Part shown: positions 23,693-32,434 of the stretch, piece after piece
How positions within the stretch are numbered: position 1 is the first letter of the stretch
Layout of the letters: the number at the start of each line of letters is the position of its first letter
Origin: an uncultured Helicobacter sp.
GTDB lineage: Bacteria; Campylobacterota; Campylobacteria; Campylobacterales; Helicobacteraceae
Assembly (NCBI GenBank): GCA_944326445.1
Contig: CALVDZ010000009.1
Coordinates: forward strand, 1-64,000
Direction of reading: 5' to 3'
DNA length: 64,000 nt
The notes under the pieces: generated by a model
Told to the model about the DNA's origin: nothing
The model's database searches: none
What the model saw: only the letters and a program-made list of their open reading frames with translations
Made by a program: the position numbers and the translations under genes

Positions 23693-25543
23693 TTAGCTCT
23701 TTTTGACACTAATGGTGCGCAGGTAGCCATTTTCGCTAAGCATCACATACAAACGCCCTAGGACTTCTTTTTTGGTATCAGAATCTAGCTCGTGGTTTTC
23801 CTCAATATAATGCTTTAAAATGCGCTCAATCTCTTTGGTATCATAATCCAAGTCATCGAGCACATCAAGGATTGTTTGGGCTTGCAGGAGGTTGCAGAGC
23901 TCATAGCCTTTGTTGAGATCGTCATCAAACACCACGCTAAATTCAGTAGGGTGGGTAAAGAGATTATGCCGCATACCTAGCACCTCCTGATACGCGCCCA
24001 CTAAGAAAAATCCCAAAAAATACTCCTCTTTAGTCACATCGACATCGTGCAGATAGAGCGGCTTGTTTGGGTTAAAGGCAATCTCGCCATCGCTATCACA
24101 GGTAATATCCCATAGGCTCGCGCTGCGTGTGGGGCGGCGGTTGAGCCTATCTAGGGGCATCACGGGGAAGTTCTGCCCCAATCCCCAATAATCAGGCAGG
24201 CTCTGGAAAAAGCTACAATTAAGCAAATACCGCTCTTGGACTTGCTCTTGTATGGCGATGATTTCGTTGTGGTTTTTGTGCTTTAGGAGTTTTAGCACTT
24301 TTTTGATGATGAGATGCACGAGCACTTCGGTATTACTCCGATCTTGCAAATCGATATAACCCAAGTCAAACAAAGTCAGCAAAGATTCCATATGATCAAA
24401 GCTATCGTGCAAATACTCAATAGCAGTCTTCTCACTCACGCTCTCATAGAGATCATAGAGCTCTTGGATAAGCGGCGGGTTGGTATCTTTTAGTTTCAAC
24501 GCCTTTTCGTCATACTCTTGTGAGAGGAGCTCTAGCACAGGAGCTATCAAAACCGCGTGGTTTGCCGCGATGAATCGTCCAGATTCTATAAAAATATCAG
24601 GCTCTTTTTCGTTTTTGTTCTTAGCAATCTCGCGCAGTGAAAACACGACATCGCCGCTAAATTCCTCAAGCGTGTAGTTGCGGTTGTTTTCATTTTCGTG
24701 TTGGGTGTATTCTACTGCCAAGCCCCCGCCGATATTGACACAGGTTAGGTTTTTTGCGCCCTTTTTGCGTAGCTCGGCATAGATATTGCCCGCTTCGCGC
24801 AGGGCTTTTTTGAGTGGCAAAATATCGCTCATCTGACTACCGATGTGGAAGTGAATCATCGTGAATCTATCAAGCAGGTTGTGTCGCTCAAGCATATTAA
24901 GTGCTTCTAAGAGCTCGGTGGAAGTCAAGCCAAATTTTGAATAAATCCCCCCGCTTTTTGCCCACACGCCTATGCCGCTGCTATGGAGGCGGATTCTAAG
25001 CCCGATTTTGGGATAGGGCTCGCCCATCTCCTTAGCCACCTCGATAATCGTTTCTAGCTCATTTAAGCCCTCTATGGTGATGGTGATATCATGCCTCATA
25101 TTTGCTGCGATAAATCCTAGAGAGATCATCTCGCGATCTTTAAAACCATTAACCGTGATTGGCGTGTTTTTATTCGCATACGCCATAGCTAAAATCAGCT
25201 CGGGCTTGCTCCCGGCTTCTAGTCCATAGCATTTATCCGCGCTCTGCTCCACGAGCGGTAGGACAAAGTGTGGCATTTGATTGACTTTGAGGGGGAAAAC
25301 GGCTTTAAACCCGCCTTGGTAGTTGTATTCTGCGATGGAGCGCTCAAAGGCATTAAATACCTTGTGAATCTGATTTTTGACAAGATGAGGGAAGCGCAGG
25401 AGCAATGGACCACGATAGCCCTTTTCTCGGATTTCTTGCACGATTTGTATGAGTGCGGGCTTGCTTTTGTGATTGACTACAACCCGCCCATCATTGATGA
25501 TAAAATCCCCATTAGCCCAAAAGTTGATACCATAATCCACCAT
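23693..25543 (-). CDS. speA: Biosynthetic arginine decarboxylase
   Basis: PLP enzyme converting arginine to agmatine for polyamine synthesis. The PLP lysine is in FPLKVNQM, with NGFKDREMI and the glycine loop CVNIGGGLAVEY, and the large SpeA-type insertions; 616 residues. The ATG at 25543 is preferred because AAGGGA lies 7 bases upstream; a TTG at 25558 would add five residues. First gene of the minus-strand run that continues into cysE after nine bases. Confidence 0.95.
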   Translation of the reverse strand: MVDYGINFWANGDFIINDGRVVVNHKSKPALIQIVQEIREKGYRGPLLLRFPHLVKNQIHKVFNAFERSIAEYNYQGGFKAVFPLKVNQMPHFVLPLVEQSADKCYGLEAGSKPELILAMAYANKNTPITVNGFKDREMISLGFIAANMRHDITITIEGLNELETIIEVAKEMGEPYPKIGLRIRLHSSGIGVWAKSGGIYSKFGLTSTELLEALNMLERHNLLDRFTMIHFHIGSQMSDILPLKKALREAGNIYAELRKKGAKNLTCVNIGGGLAVEYTQHENENNRNYTLEEFSGDVVFSLREIAKNKNEKEPDIFIESGRFIAANHAVLIAPVLELLSQEYDEKALKLKDTNPPLIQELYDLYESVSEKTAIEYLHDSFDHMESLLTLFDLGYIDLQDRSNTEVLVHLIIKKVLKLLKHKNHNEIIAIQEQVQERYLLNCSFFQSLPDYWGLGQNFPVMPLDRLNRRPTRSASLWDITCDSDGEIAFNPNKPLYLHDVDVTKEEYFLGFFLVGAYQEVLGMRHNLFTHPTEFSVVFDDDLNKGYELCNLLQAQTILDVLDDLDYDTKEIERILKHYIEENHELDSDTKKEVLGRLYVMLSENGYLRTISVKKS

Positions 25544-25663
25544 AGCGATCCCTTGCAAATCTAAAATTCCAAAGCCCCATTATACAAACATAAGGATATA
25601 ATTTAGCCAAAACGACGCCAAAGATTCTCGCTCTTAGAGAATCTAAACGCGCAAGGAGTGAGC

Positions 25664-26134
25664 GTGCTAGAGCTAGAAAACCTAAGTGGCTATGAGCTAG
25701 ATTCTGTGCTATTTGATGAGATTTTTGCCACCCTAGCTAATACCTATATGCCAAGCCTAGCACCTAGCCTCTGCCTAGAGGTGCTCATCACAGATTCAGC
25801 ACATATGCGCGAGATAAACAAAGCCCATCGCAATCAAGACAAGCCCACCGATGTGCTTTCATTCCCTTTGAGCGTGGAATATACAGATGTGCCCACGCAA
25901 TGCACGCTTAGCCTAGGCTCTGTGGTGCTCAATGCTGAGCTCGCGCAAAAAGTGGCTAGGGAGCTAGGGCATATGCTAGAAGATGAGCTAAAGCTCCTTT
26001 TTATCCACGGGCTTTTGCATATCTTTGGCTTTGATCACGAGTGCGATGATGGCGCGCACAGGCGCGAGGAGTGTGGGTGGATTGAGCGCTTTTGCCTCCC
26101 CAAAAGTCTCATAGAACGCAGTGATTGTGTTTAA
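25664..26134 (+). CDS. ybeY: Endoribonuclease YbeY (rRNA maturation)
   Basis: Zn-dependent RNase acting in 16S rRNA 3' processing and ribosome quality control. The HGLLHIFGFDH motif (HxxxHxxxxxH) gives the three metal ligands, and the conserved DKPTDVLSFPL block is present. A GTG start at 25664 is chosen because AAGGAG (25653-25658) lies five bases upstream; the GTG at 25658 overlaps that site. A partial family B hairpin begins at the stop codon. Confidence 0.92.
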   Translation: MLELENLSGYELDSVLFDEIFATLANTYMPSLAPSLCLEVLITDSAHMREINKAHRNQDKPTDVLSFPLSVEYTDVPTQCTLSLGSVVLNAELAQKVARELGHMLEDELKLLFIHGLLHIFGFDHECDDGAHRREECGWIERFCLPKSLIERSDCV

Positions 26135-26202
26135 TGCAAGTTTGTTGGGACAAATCTTAGAATCTAGCCCAATAGATTCAGAATCTAGGGCATTTAAAAA
26201 CA
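26131..26202 (+). repeat. Partial family B repeat and AGATTCT run
   Basis: Right at the ybeY stop the sequence reads TTTAATGCAAGTTTGTTGGG, the start of a family B element, but the 3' arm is degraded (ACAAATCTTAG). Four AGATTCT-type heptamers follow. Confidence 0.6.
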
Positions 26203-26600
26203 CTCACGCAATCCCCCCCTACTTCAAAAAACTTGTGCGAGGCTTTGTCAAATATAAACAATAGTGCGTGCGGTAGCGCAAGCCTAGCGCAATTGCAAAA
26301 TTGCGCCATTAATGCAGCGCAAAAATCAAATCAATGTGTAGGTGCGATAGCACCAACCGACACTCGCCCTTGTCGTGGTGTTAAAAATGCGTTAAGAAAA
26401 TGCAGTAGTGCATTTTTAACTAGACAAGGATACAGCGAGGCTCTCCCGCCAAAAGATATACTTTGTGGCTGCGCAAAAAGCGGCGGCTTTTTCGGCAATC
26501 AAGGGGATCGAGGAGGGGATAACACCCCTTTTTGCGAAAAAACAAAGCGATTTTGAGAAGCTAGAAAATATCCGTGAGAATGCGAGTCTAAGAAACTTAG
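26203..26600 (+). repeat. Family A structured repeat (ybeY-carB spacer)
   Basis: Same plan as the murD copy with replaced stems: GCGCAATT/AATTGCGC (26287-26294/26299-26306), GGTGC/GCACC, CCTTGTC/GACAAGG (26368-26374/26423-26429) and TTAAAAATGC/GCATTTTTAA (26381-26390/26410-26419). Unpaired GTGGTG (26375-26380) and the 3' blocks GCGGCTTTTTCGG and ACCCCTTTTT are conserved. An open frame from 26233 reads NINNSACGSAS and KSNQCVGAIAPT, matching the peptide from the murD copy, so coding compatibility is kept even here; I do not call it a gene. Confidence 0.85.
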
Positions 26601-26828
26601 AATCTACAGAATCTAGTGCGGATTCAAAGACAAGCATAGAATCTAGCCGTATAGATTCTGAAGCAAGCACAGAATCTAAAGAGATTCTAAAAAATGGGCA
26701 AGGACGGAATCTAAGTGGCACAAAGCCCGCGCAATCCACCATCATTTCTGTAACCACATTTTAAGCGCGGCTTGGATACAATCCTGCCATTTGCAGACAC
26801 TTTCCGCATTTTTCACAAAGGACAGACT
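26601..26828. other. carB leader with AGAATCT run
   Basis: About 120 bases rich in AGAATCT heptamers follow the family A copy, then unrelated sequence leads to the carB ribosome site (AAAGGACAG at about 26819). The carB promoter is probably here, but I see no clear -35/-10 pair. Confidence 0.5.
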
Positions 26829-29800
26829 ATGCCAAAACGCACAGACATTCACACCATTTTACTCATCGGCTCTGGACCCATTATCATCGGGCAGGCGTGT
26901 GAGTTTGATTATTCCGGCACGCAAGCGGCTAAGACGCTAAAGGCTCTAGGCTATCGCGTGGTGCTTATAAACTCCAATCCCGCTACGATTATGACAGATC
27001 CAGACTTCGCCGATCGCACCTATATCGAGCCTATCACCGAGGAAGTTATCGCTAATATCATCAAACAAGAGCGTGTCGATGCGATACTGCCTACTATGGG
27101 CGGGCAGACGGCACTCAATGTGGCGATGAGTATGCACGAGCGGGGAATGTTAGAAGGCGTGCAATTCCTAGGGGCTAGACCTGAGGCGATTAAAAAAGGC
27201 GAGGATAGGCAGGCGTTTAAAGAGGCTATGCTAAAAATTGGTATGGATTTGCCAAAATCGCGCTATGCCTACACGATAGAGGAGGCGGTTGAAGCGGCAA
27301 AGGAGATTGGATTCCCGCTTATTATCCGCGCGAGCTTTACCCTCGCAGGCGGGGGAAGCGGCGTGGCGTATAACATCGATGAGTTTAAGGCGTTGGCACA
27401 AAATGGCTTAGAGGTTAGCCCCATAAATGAGATTCTCATCGAAGAATCGCTTTTGGGGTGGAAAGAGTTTGAAATGGAGGTTATCCGCGATAGGAATGAT
27501 AACTGCATCATCGTGTGTAGCATCGAAAATCTCGATCCTATGGGCGTGCATACCGGGGATTCTATCACGATAGCCCCTGCATTGACGCTAACAGATAAAG
27601 AATACCAAAGAATGCGCGATGCGTCCTTTAAAATCCTGCGTGAAATTGGCGTGGATACCGGCGGGAGCAATGTGCAGTTTGCGATAAATCCCCAAAATGG
27701 CAGAATGACGGTTATCGAGATGAATCCGCGTGTATCGCGTAGCTCTGCCCTTGCCTCTAAAGCCACGGGCTACCCCATAGCCAAAGTCGCCACGCTCCTA
27801 GCCGTGGGCTACACCCTAGATGAAATCAAAAACGACATTACCGGCACGCCTGCGAGCTTTGAGCCTAGCATTGATTATATTGTGACTAAAATTCCGCGTT
27901 TTACCTTTGAGAAATTCCCGCAGGCAGATTCTACGCTCACCACTTCTATGAAGTCCATCGGCGAGGTTATGGCGATTGGCGGGAGCTTTAAAGAATCCTT
28001 GCAAAAGGCGTTGTGTAGCCTAGAGACGGGAATATTTGGGTTTAATCCCATTAGCGGGGATTTGAGTGAGATTCAGCGTGAGATTCGCCGCCCAAATGCC
28101 CATAGGCTGCTCTATATCGCTGAAGCCTTTAGAAATGGCGTGAGTGTAGCAGAAGTGCAGGAGTGGAGCAAAATCGATGCGTATTTTTTGCACCAAATAG
28201 CCGAGATTATCGCATTTGAGGGGGAGATTACCTTTGAATCTCTGCAAGATAGGGTGTTTTTACGACAGGCAAAGCAATATGGCTTTAGCGACAAAATGCT
28301 AGCATTTATTACCAACAAAAACGAGGGGCTAGAGCTAAGGGAGGAGGACATTTATGCCTTGAGGGAGCGGCTAGGCGTGCGGCTGCAATACAATGAAGTA
28401 GATACCTGCGCAGCGGAGTTTGCCACACAAACGGCATATCTCTATGGCACAATGCCTTTTAGCGGGGAATTACAGAATCTAGATTCTAAAAATGTGGCAG
28501 AATCTAACGAGGTGCGAGAATCTACCACTTCACAAGATTCTAAGGATATTACAGATTCCCGCAAAAGTGCCACGCTAGCACAGAGCATACAAAATGGCGA
28601 AGTATTTTGTGATGATTTTGGGGGCTTTGCAAGTGAGGACAAGGGAGCTACCTTAAGCGGTAGTGACCGAAGTCCGAATGCAGCAATCGCCCAAAAGCAC
28701 GCAAAAGACGAGCCAACGCCCTCTAAAGTGCTGATTATTGGGGGTGGTCCTAATCGAATCGGTCAAGGAATAGAGTTTGATTATTGTTGCGTCCATGCCA
28801 GCTTCGCCCTTAGAGATATGGGCGTGCAAAGCCTTATGTATAACTGCAATCCCGAGACGGTGAGCACGGATTATGACACGAGTGATACTCTGTATTTTGA
28901 GCCTATCACTTTAGAATGCGTGCGGAGTGTGATTGAGCGTGAAAAGCCTGATGGCGTGATTGTGCATTTTGGTGGGCAGACACCGCTCAAACTCGCCAAA
29001 CACTTAAGCCTCATCGGTGCGCAAATCATCGGCACAAGTGCCAAAGTCATCGATATAGCCGAGGATAGAGAGAAGTTTGCTGCGTTTGTGGAAAAACACG
29101 AGCTTTTGCAACCAAAAAACGGCATAGCACGCACCAAAGAGGAAGCCTATAGTATCGCTAATGCGCTTGGATTCCCCGTGCTTGTGCGTCCGAGCTATGT
29201 GCTAGGTGGGCGGGCAATGCGGATTGTGGATAATGTCGAGGAGCTGCGCACCTATATGGAAGAGGCGGTGAAAGTGAGTGAGGACTCGCCCGTGCTCATT
29301 GATAAATTCCTAGATTCTGCGCTAGAGCTTGATGTGGATTGTATCAGCGATGGGGTGGATGTGTATATCGGGGGCATTATGCAGCATATTGAGGAGGCAG
29401 GGATACATAGTGGCGATAGCGCGAGCTGCCTGCCGCCTTTTAGCATAGATTCTGCAATGCTAAAGCGCATAGAATCCACCACCGCCAAAATCGCCCTAAA
29501 CCTCGGTGTAGTGGGGCTTATGAATGTGCAGTATGCCATCTATCAAGAGGAGCTCTACCTCATTGAGGTAAATCCTAGAGCCTCACGCACCGTGCCCTTT
29601 GTCTCTAAGGCTACGGGCATACCGCTCGCCAAAGTCGCCACGCGCGTGATGTGGCAGGGCAATCTGCGTGAGGCGTTGGCGTATTATGATAGCTTTGGCA
29701 ATGTGGATTATTCCGATGAGATTCTAAGACACAAGTCCCTCAAATCCGTGGCGATTAAAGAATCCATCTTCCCATTTAATAAGCTTAGCGGCGCGGATAT

Positions 29801-30305
29801 GTCGCTAGGACCAGAGATGAAAAGCACGGGCGAGGTGATGGGAATCTCTCAAGCGGTGGGTGTGAGCTTCGCCAAATCCCAAATCGCGTGCAAAAACGCC
29901 ATACCCGCAAGTGGCAAAGTCTTTATCTCCCTAAGCCAACGCGACAAGCAAGCTGGCTGCGAGCTTGCCAAAAAACTTTTGGCACTAGGCTTTAGCCTCT
30001 GTGCCACAGGCGGCACACACAGGGCGTTTGCGAGTGAGGGCATAGAATCCGAGCTCGTGCTCAAAATCAGCGAGGGGCGTCCAAATATCACGGATTTGAT
30101 GACAAACCACGAAATCGCAATGGCGATAAACACGAGCGATACACGATCAAACAAGGGCGATACGGCACTCATCCGTGCGCAGATTCTCAAAGACAATATC
30201 CCATACTTCACCACGCTTAGCGCGGCAAATATGGCAGTCTTAGCCCTTGAGGCGATGAGCGATAAGGATATCAACCAAGCCATCGCCCTGCAAGATTTTC
30301 TATAA
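26829..30305 (+). CDS. carB: Carbamoyl-phosphate synthase large subunit, enlarged by a repeat
   Basis: Uses ammonia, bicarbonate and two ATP to make carbamoyl phosphate for arginine and pyrimidines. Two homologous halves each begin with the ATP-grasp motif (LIGSGPIIIGQACEFDYSG and IIGGGPNRIGQGIEFDY), and the allosteric MGS-like domain is at the C-terminus (LCATGGTHRAFASEGIE). Length is 1158 against about 1075-1085. The excess is at residues about 548-630, between the halves, where Ser/Asp/Glu-rich sequence and a family C copy are translated. ATG at 26829 matches the family start (MPKRTDIHTILLIGSGP). Confidence 0.95.
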   Translation: MPKRTDIHTILLIGSGPIIIGQACEFDYSGTQAAKTLKALGYRVVLINSNPATIMTDPDFADRTYIEPITEEVIANIIKQERVDAILPTMGGQTALNVAMSMHERGMLEGVQFLGARPEAIKKGEDRQAFKEAMLKIGMDLPKSRYAYTIEEAVEAAKEIGFPLIIRASFTLAGGGSGVAYNIDEFKALAQNGLEVSPINEILIEESLLGWKEFEMEVIRDRNDNCIIVCSIENLDPMGVHTGDSITIAPALTLTDKEYQRMRDASFKILREIGVDTGGSNVQFAINPQNGRMTVIEMNPRVSRSSALASKATGYPIAKVATLLAVGYTLDEIKNDITGTPASFEPSIDYIVTKIPRFTFEKFPQADSTLTTSMKSIGEVMAIGGSFKESLQKALCSLETGIFGFNPISGDLSEIQREIRRPNAHRLLYIAEAFRNGVSVAEVQEWSKIDAYFLHQIAEIIAFEGEITFESLQDRVFLRQAKQYGFSDKMLAFITNKNEGLELREEDIYALRERLGVRLQYNEVDTCAAEFATQTAYLYGTMPFSGELQNLDSKNVAESNEVRESTTSQDSKDITDSRKSATLAQSIQNGEVFCDDFGGFASEDKGATLSGSDRSPNAAIAQKHAKDEPTPSKVLIIGGGPNRIGQGIEFDYCCVHASFALRDMGVQSLMYNCNPETVSTDYDTSDTLYFEPITLECVRSVIEREKPDGVIVHFGGQTPLKLAKHLSLIGAQIIGTSAKVIDIAEDREKFAAFVEKHELLQPKNGIARTKEEAYSIANALGFPVLVRPSYVLGGRAMRIVDNVEELRTYMEEAVKVSEDSPVLIDKFLDSALELDVDCISDGVDVYIGGIMQHIEEAGIHSGDSASCLPPFSIDSAMLKRIESTTAKIALNLGVVGLMNVQYAIYQEELYLIEVNPRASRTVPFVSKATGIPLAKVATRVMWQGNLREALAYYDSFGNVDYSDEILRHKSLKSVAIKESIFPFNKLSGADMSLGPEMKSTGEVMGISQAVGVSFAKSQIACKNAIPASGKVFISLSQRDKQAGCELAKKLLALGFSLCATGGTHRAFASEGIESELVLKISEGRPNITDLMTNHEIAMAINTSDTRSNKGDTALIRAQILKDNIPYFTTLSAANMAVLALEAMSDKDINQAIALQDFL
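28616..28696 (-). repeat. Family C structured repeat, copy C3 (inside carB)
   Basis: Outer arms TTTTGGG (28616-28622) and CCCAAAA (28690-28696); inner arms CTACC (28648-28652) and GGTAG (28659-28663); conserved GAGC before and TGACCGAAG after the inner stem, as in C5. In frame in carB. Confidence 0.75.
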
Positions 30306-30338
30306 AATTGGGATTTTTATACAATAAAAGGAGAGGCG

Positions 30339-30545
30339 ATGAGCGATACACAAGAGAGCGGCACAAAGAGCTTCGAAGAGCTTATAGAAAATGCTAAAGA
30401 TATCATCACAAAGCTAGGACAGAGCGATATCAATCTCAAAGAGGGCTTAGAGCTGTATAAAAACGGCGTGGAGACGCTCAAAAAAGCTCAAGAAATGTTA
30501 GAATCCGCTAAACTGGAGCTTGAGGAGATTGGGGGTTTTGAATAA
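30339..30545 (+). CDS. xseB: Exodeoxyribonuclease VII small subunit
   Basis: 68 residues with the XseB helical hairpin: SFEELIENAKDIITKLGQSDINLKEGLELYKNG and a heptad-rich second helix. It binds the large subunit XseA, which is not in this window, to form the single-strand DNA exonuclease. AAAGGAG lies 8 bases ahead of the ATG. It follows carB by 33 bases. Confidence 0.9.
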   Translation: MSDTQESGTKSFEELIENAKDIITKLGQSDINLKEGLELYKNGVETLKKAQEMLESAKLELEEIGGFE

Positions 30546-30587
30546 AGTAAGTTAGATTCTGTGTTAGGGCATTTGGCTTTTGGCGAC

Positions 30588-30725
30588 TTTTTAGGGAATC
30601 TGCGCTCGGTGCTTGGTCACTACCGCTTAAGTAAGCTCCCTTCGCCCCTTGCTTGATAACCCTAAAAATTCATCCAAAATCCTAGAATGCCAAGGGGCAA
30701 GCCAAGCACGGAATCTGCTAAAAGC
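30588..30725 (+). repeat. Family C structured repeat, copy C4
   Basis: Outer arms TTTTTAGGG (30588-30596) and CCCTAAAAA (30660-30668) pair over nine bases. The inner part carries the CGCTTAAGTAAGCTCCC block; the inner stem is weak here. The trailing block TAGAATGCCAAGGGGCAAGCCAAG matches the murD copy. Confidence 0.75.
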
Positions 30726-30799
30726 TTAGATTCTAGATTCACAAACCCACATTTTTAGAATCTAAAGCAATAGATTCAGAATCTGCCATTTTATAGAAT

Positions 30800-30960
30800 C
30801 TCATCAAGGCTTGCCCTCGGAAATTCTAGGATTGTGCGTAAGATTTGCTTGTTTTTGGAGGTGAGGCGAGGGAGTTACCTTAGGCGGTAATGACCGAAGC
30901 CGAACCGAACAAATCAAGCAAATATTGCGTGCAAGCCGAATTTCCTTGAATCTAGGGTTA
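30800..30960 (-). repeat. Family C structured repeat, copy C5
   Basis: Inverted relative to C4. Outer arms ATTTGCTTG (30843-30851) and CAAGCAAAT (30915-30923), inner arms TTACC (30875-30879) and GGTAA (30886-30890). Arms differ from every other copy yet pair. Together C4 and C5 fill the xseB-galE gap; I see no gene between them. Confidence 0.75.
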
Positions 30961-30990
30961 CACAACTACACCCCACACAAAGGAGCATTT

Positions 30991-32034
30991 ATGCAAAAAT
31001 TCCTCTTCACCGGAGCGAGCGGCTATATCGGCTCGCACACCGCGTTTTGTTTTCTCACACAGAGGCAGGATTGCCAAATCGTGATTTATGACAATCTCAG
31101 CACGGGCTTTAGGCAAAATTATGAGTATCTCGCGAGTATCTTTGGGGAGCGCGTGCGTTTTGTGCAGGGCGATGTGGGCGATACGCACACGCTCTCTAGC
31201 CTTATGGAGTGCGAGAGGTTTAGCGCGGTGGTGCATTTTGCCGCGTCACTCATCGTGAGTGAATCTGTCGCCCTCCCGCTGACTTACTACCAAAACAACA
31301 CGCTCAATACAACCCTGCTCATTGATTTGTGTATCAAACACGGGATTAATACCTTTATTTTCAGCTCCACCGCGGCAGTGTATGGCGAGCCTGATATAAG
31401 TCTCGTGCCTGTGAGTGAATCCACCCCGCTAAATCCCATCAATCCCTACGGCGCGAGCAAGATGATGAGCGAGCGCGTGCTGATGGATACGCACCGCGCC
31501 TATGGGCAGTTTAATTACGCGATTTTGCGCTATTTTAATGTCGCGGGGGCGAGCAGCGCGAACACACGAGAGATTTTGCAATCCGCACGGGGCTTGGGGC
31601 AGCGATCCCAAAACGCCACGCACCTCATCAAAGTCGCGTGTGAATGTGCGTGCGGAGCGCGCGAGGGTATGAGCGTGTTTGGCAGGGATTATGAGAGCAA
31701 AGATGGCACTTGTGTGCGGGATTATATCCACGTCGATGATTTAGCCAGCGCGCACCTAAGCGCACTTACCTACCTCGAGCGGGAGGGCAAAAGCGAGGTT
31801 TTCAATGTCGGCTATGGGCACGGATACAGTGTGCTTGAAGTCATAGAGATGGTAAAAAAGGTGAGCGGAGTGGATTTTAGCGTGGTGGATTCTGCGCGCA
31901 GGGCGGGAGATCCCGCAATCCTCATCGCGGACAATGCTAAGATTTGCGCACTCACAGATTGGAAGCCGCGCTTTGATGATCTTGCCTATATTATCAAAAG
32001 TGCGTATGAGTGGGAGAGAGCGCAGAGGGGGTAA
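30991..32034 (+). CDS. galE: UDP-glucose 4-epimerase
   Basis: Short-chain dehydrogenase-type epimerase of 347 residues interconverting UDP-Glc and UDP-Gal (possibly the N-acetyl forms) for surface glycans. NAD-binding GASGYIGSH is at the N-terminus, and the catalytic pair is Ser in FSSTAAVYG and Tyr-x-x-x-Lys in NPYGASK. ATG at 30991 with AAAGGAG upstream. It opens a stretch of phase-variable surface-modifying genes. Confidence 0.92.
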   Translation: MQKFLFTGASGYIGSHTAFCFLTQRQDCQIVIYDNLSTGFRQNYEYLASIFGERVRFVQGDVGDTHTLSSLMECERFSAVVHFAASLIVSESVALPLTYYQNNTLNTTLLIDLCIKHGINTFIFSSTAAVYGEPDISLVPVSESTPLNPINPYGASKMMSERVLMDTHRAYGQFNYAILRYFNVAGASSANTREILQSARGLGQRSQNATHLIKVACECACGAREGMSVFGRDYESKDGTCVRDYIHVDDLASAHLSALTYLEREGKSEVFNVGYGHGYSVLEVIEMVKKVSGVDFSVVDSARRAGDPAILIADNAKICALTDWKPRFDDLAYIIKSAYEWERAQRG

Positions 32035-32094
32035 TTATGGAAACATAGATTCTGTGTTTGTGGGCATTGCGCTTTTCTAAAGAAACTTCGTTTT

Positions 32095-32226
32095 GGCGAT
32101 AAATGCGGGAGCGGCGCAAAAGTGCTTCGGTTACATACACCTAAGTATGCGCCCTCGCACTTTTGCTTGCAACCCACATTTCTCATCCAAAATCTTAGAA
32201 TGCCAAGAAGGCAAGCCTTGATGAGA
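32095..32226 (+). repeat. Family C structured repeat, copy C6
   Basis: Inner arms CATAC (32135-32139) and GTATG (32146-32150), second stem GCAAAAGTGC (32117-32126) and GCACTTTTGC (32158-32167), outer TGTGGG/CCCACA, then AGAATGCCAAGAAGGCAAGCC as in C2 and C4. A CTAAAGAAACTTCG motif upstream (near 32077) recurs at the palindrome at 45554. Confidence 0.75.
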
Positions 32227-32261
32227 TTTACTAGCAAATTCAGAATCTAAGACGGGTTTAT

Positions 32262-32412
32262 AGAAAAGGTGTTTGACTAAAACGCGTTCCTGACGCGCTG
32301 ACACTAAAAGATTCTATAAACTTGCTAAAAACGCAGTGTATGAACGCGTAAGCGGAGGCAATGGGGGCTTTGCTCTCATTGCCGATAACAATTTGCCAAA
32401 AGGCAAATTGCA
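32262..32412 (-). repeat. Family B hairpin repeat, copy B5 (inverted)
   Basis: Read on the minus strand it begins CAATTTGCCTTTTGGCAAATTG, then a second hairpin region (GGCAATGAGAG...), CGCAGTGTATG as reverse of the CATACACTGC block, and ends with AAACACC/TTTCTATAAAC-type sequence. It lies directly ahead of the FkbM gene in antisense orientation. Confidence 0.7.
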
Positions 32413-32434
32413 TAAAATAATAAAAGGAGCACCA

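Noticed and set aside
26212..26219. C-run as a phase switch for carB
   Set aside because: More than 600 bases from the carB start and not near any promoter-like sequence.
26233..26556. A 107-codon plus-strand frame before carB
   Set aside because: Translation of the family A copy. Kept as repeat, not gene.
30925..30990. Upstream ATG extension of galE
   Set aside because: Its translation comes from repeat C5; the ATG at 30991 has the ribosome site and the family start.
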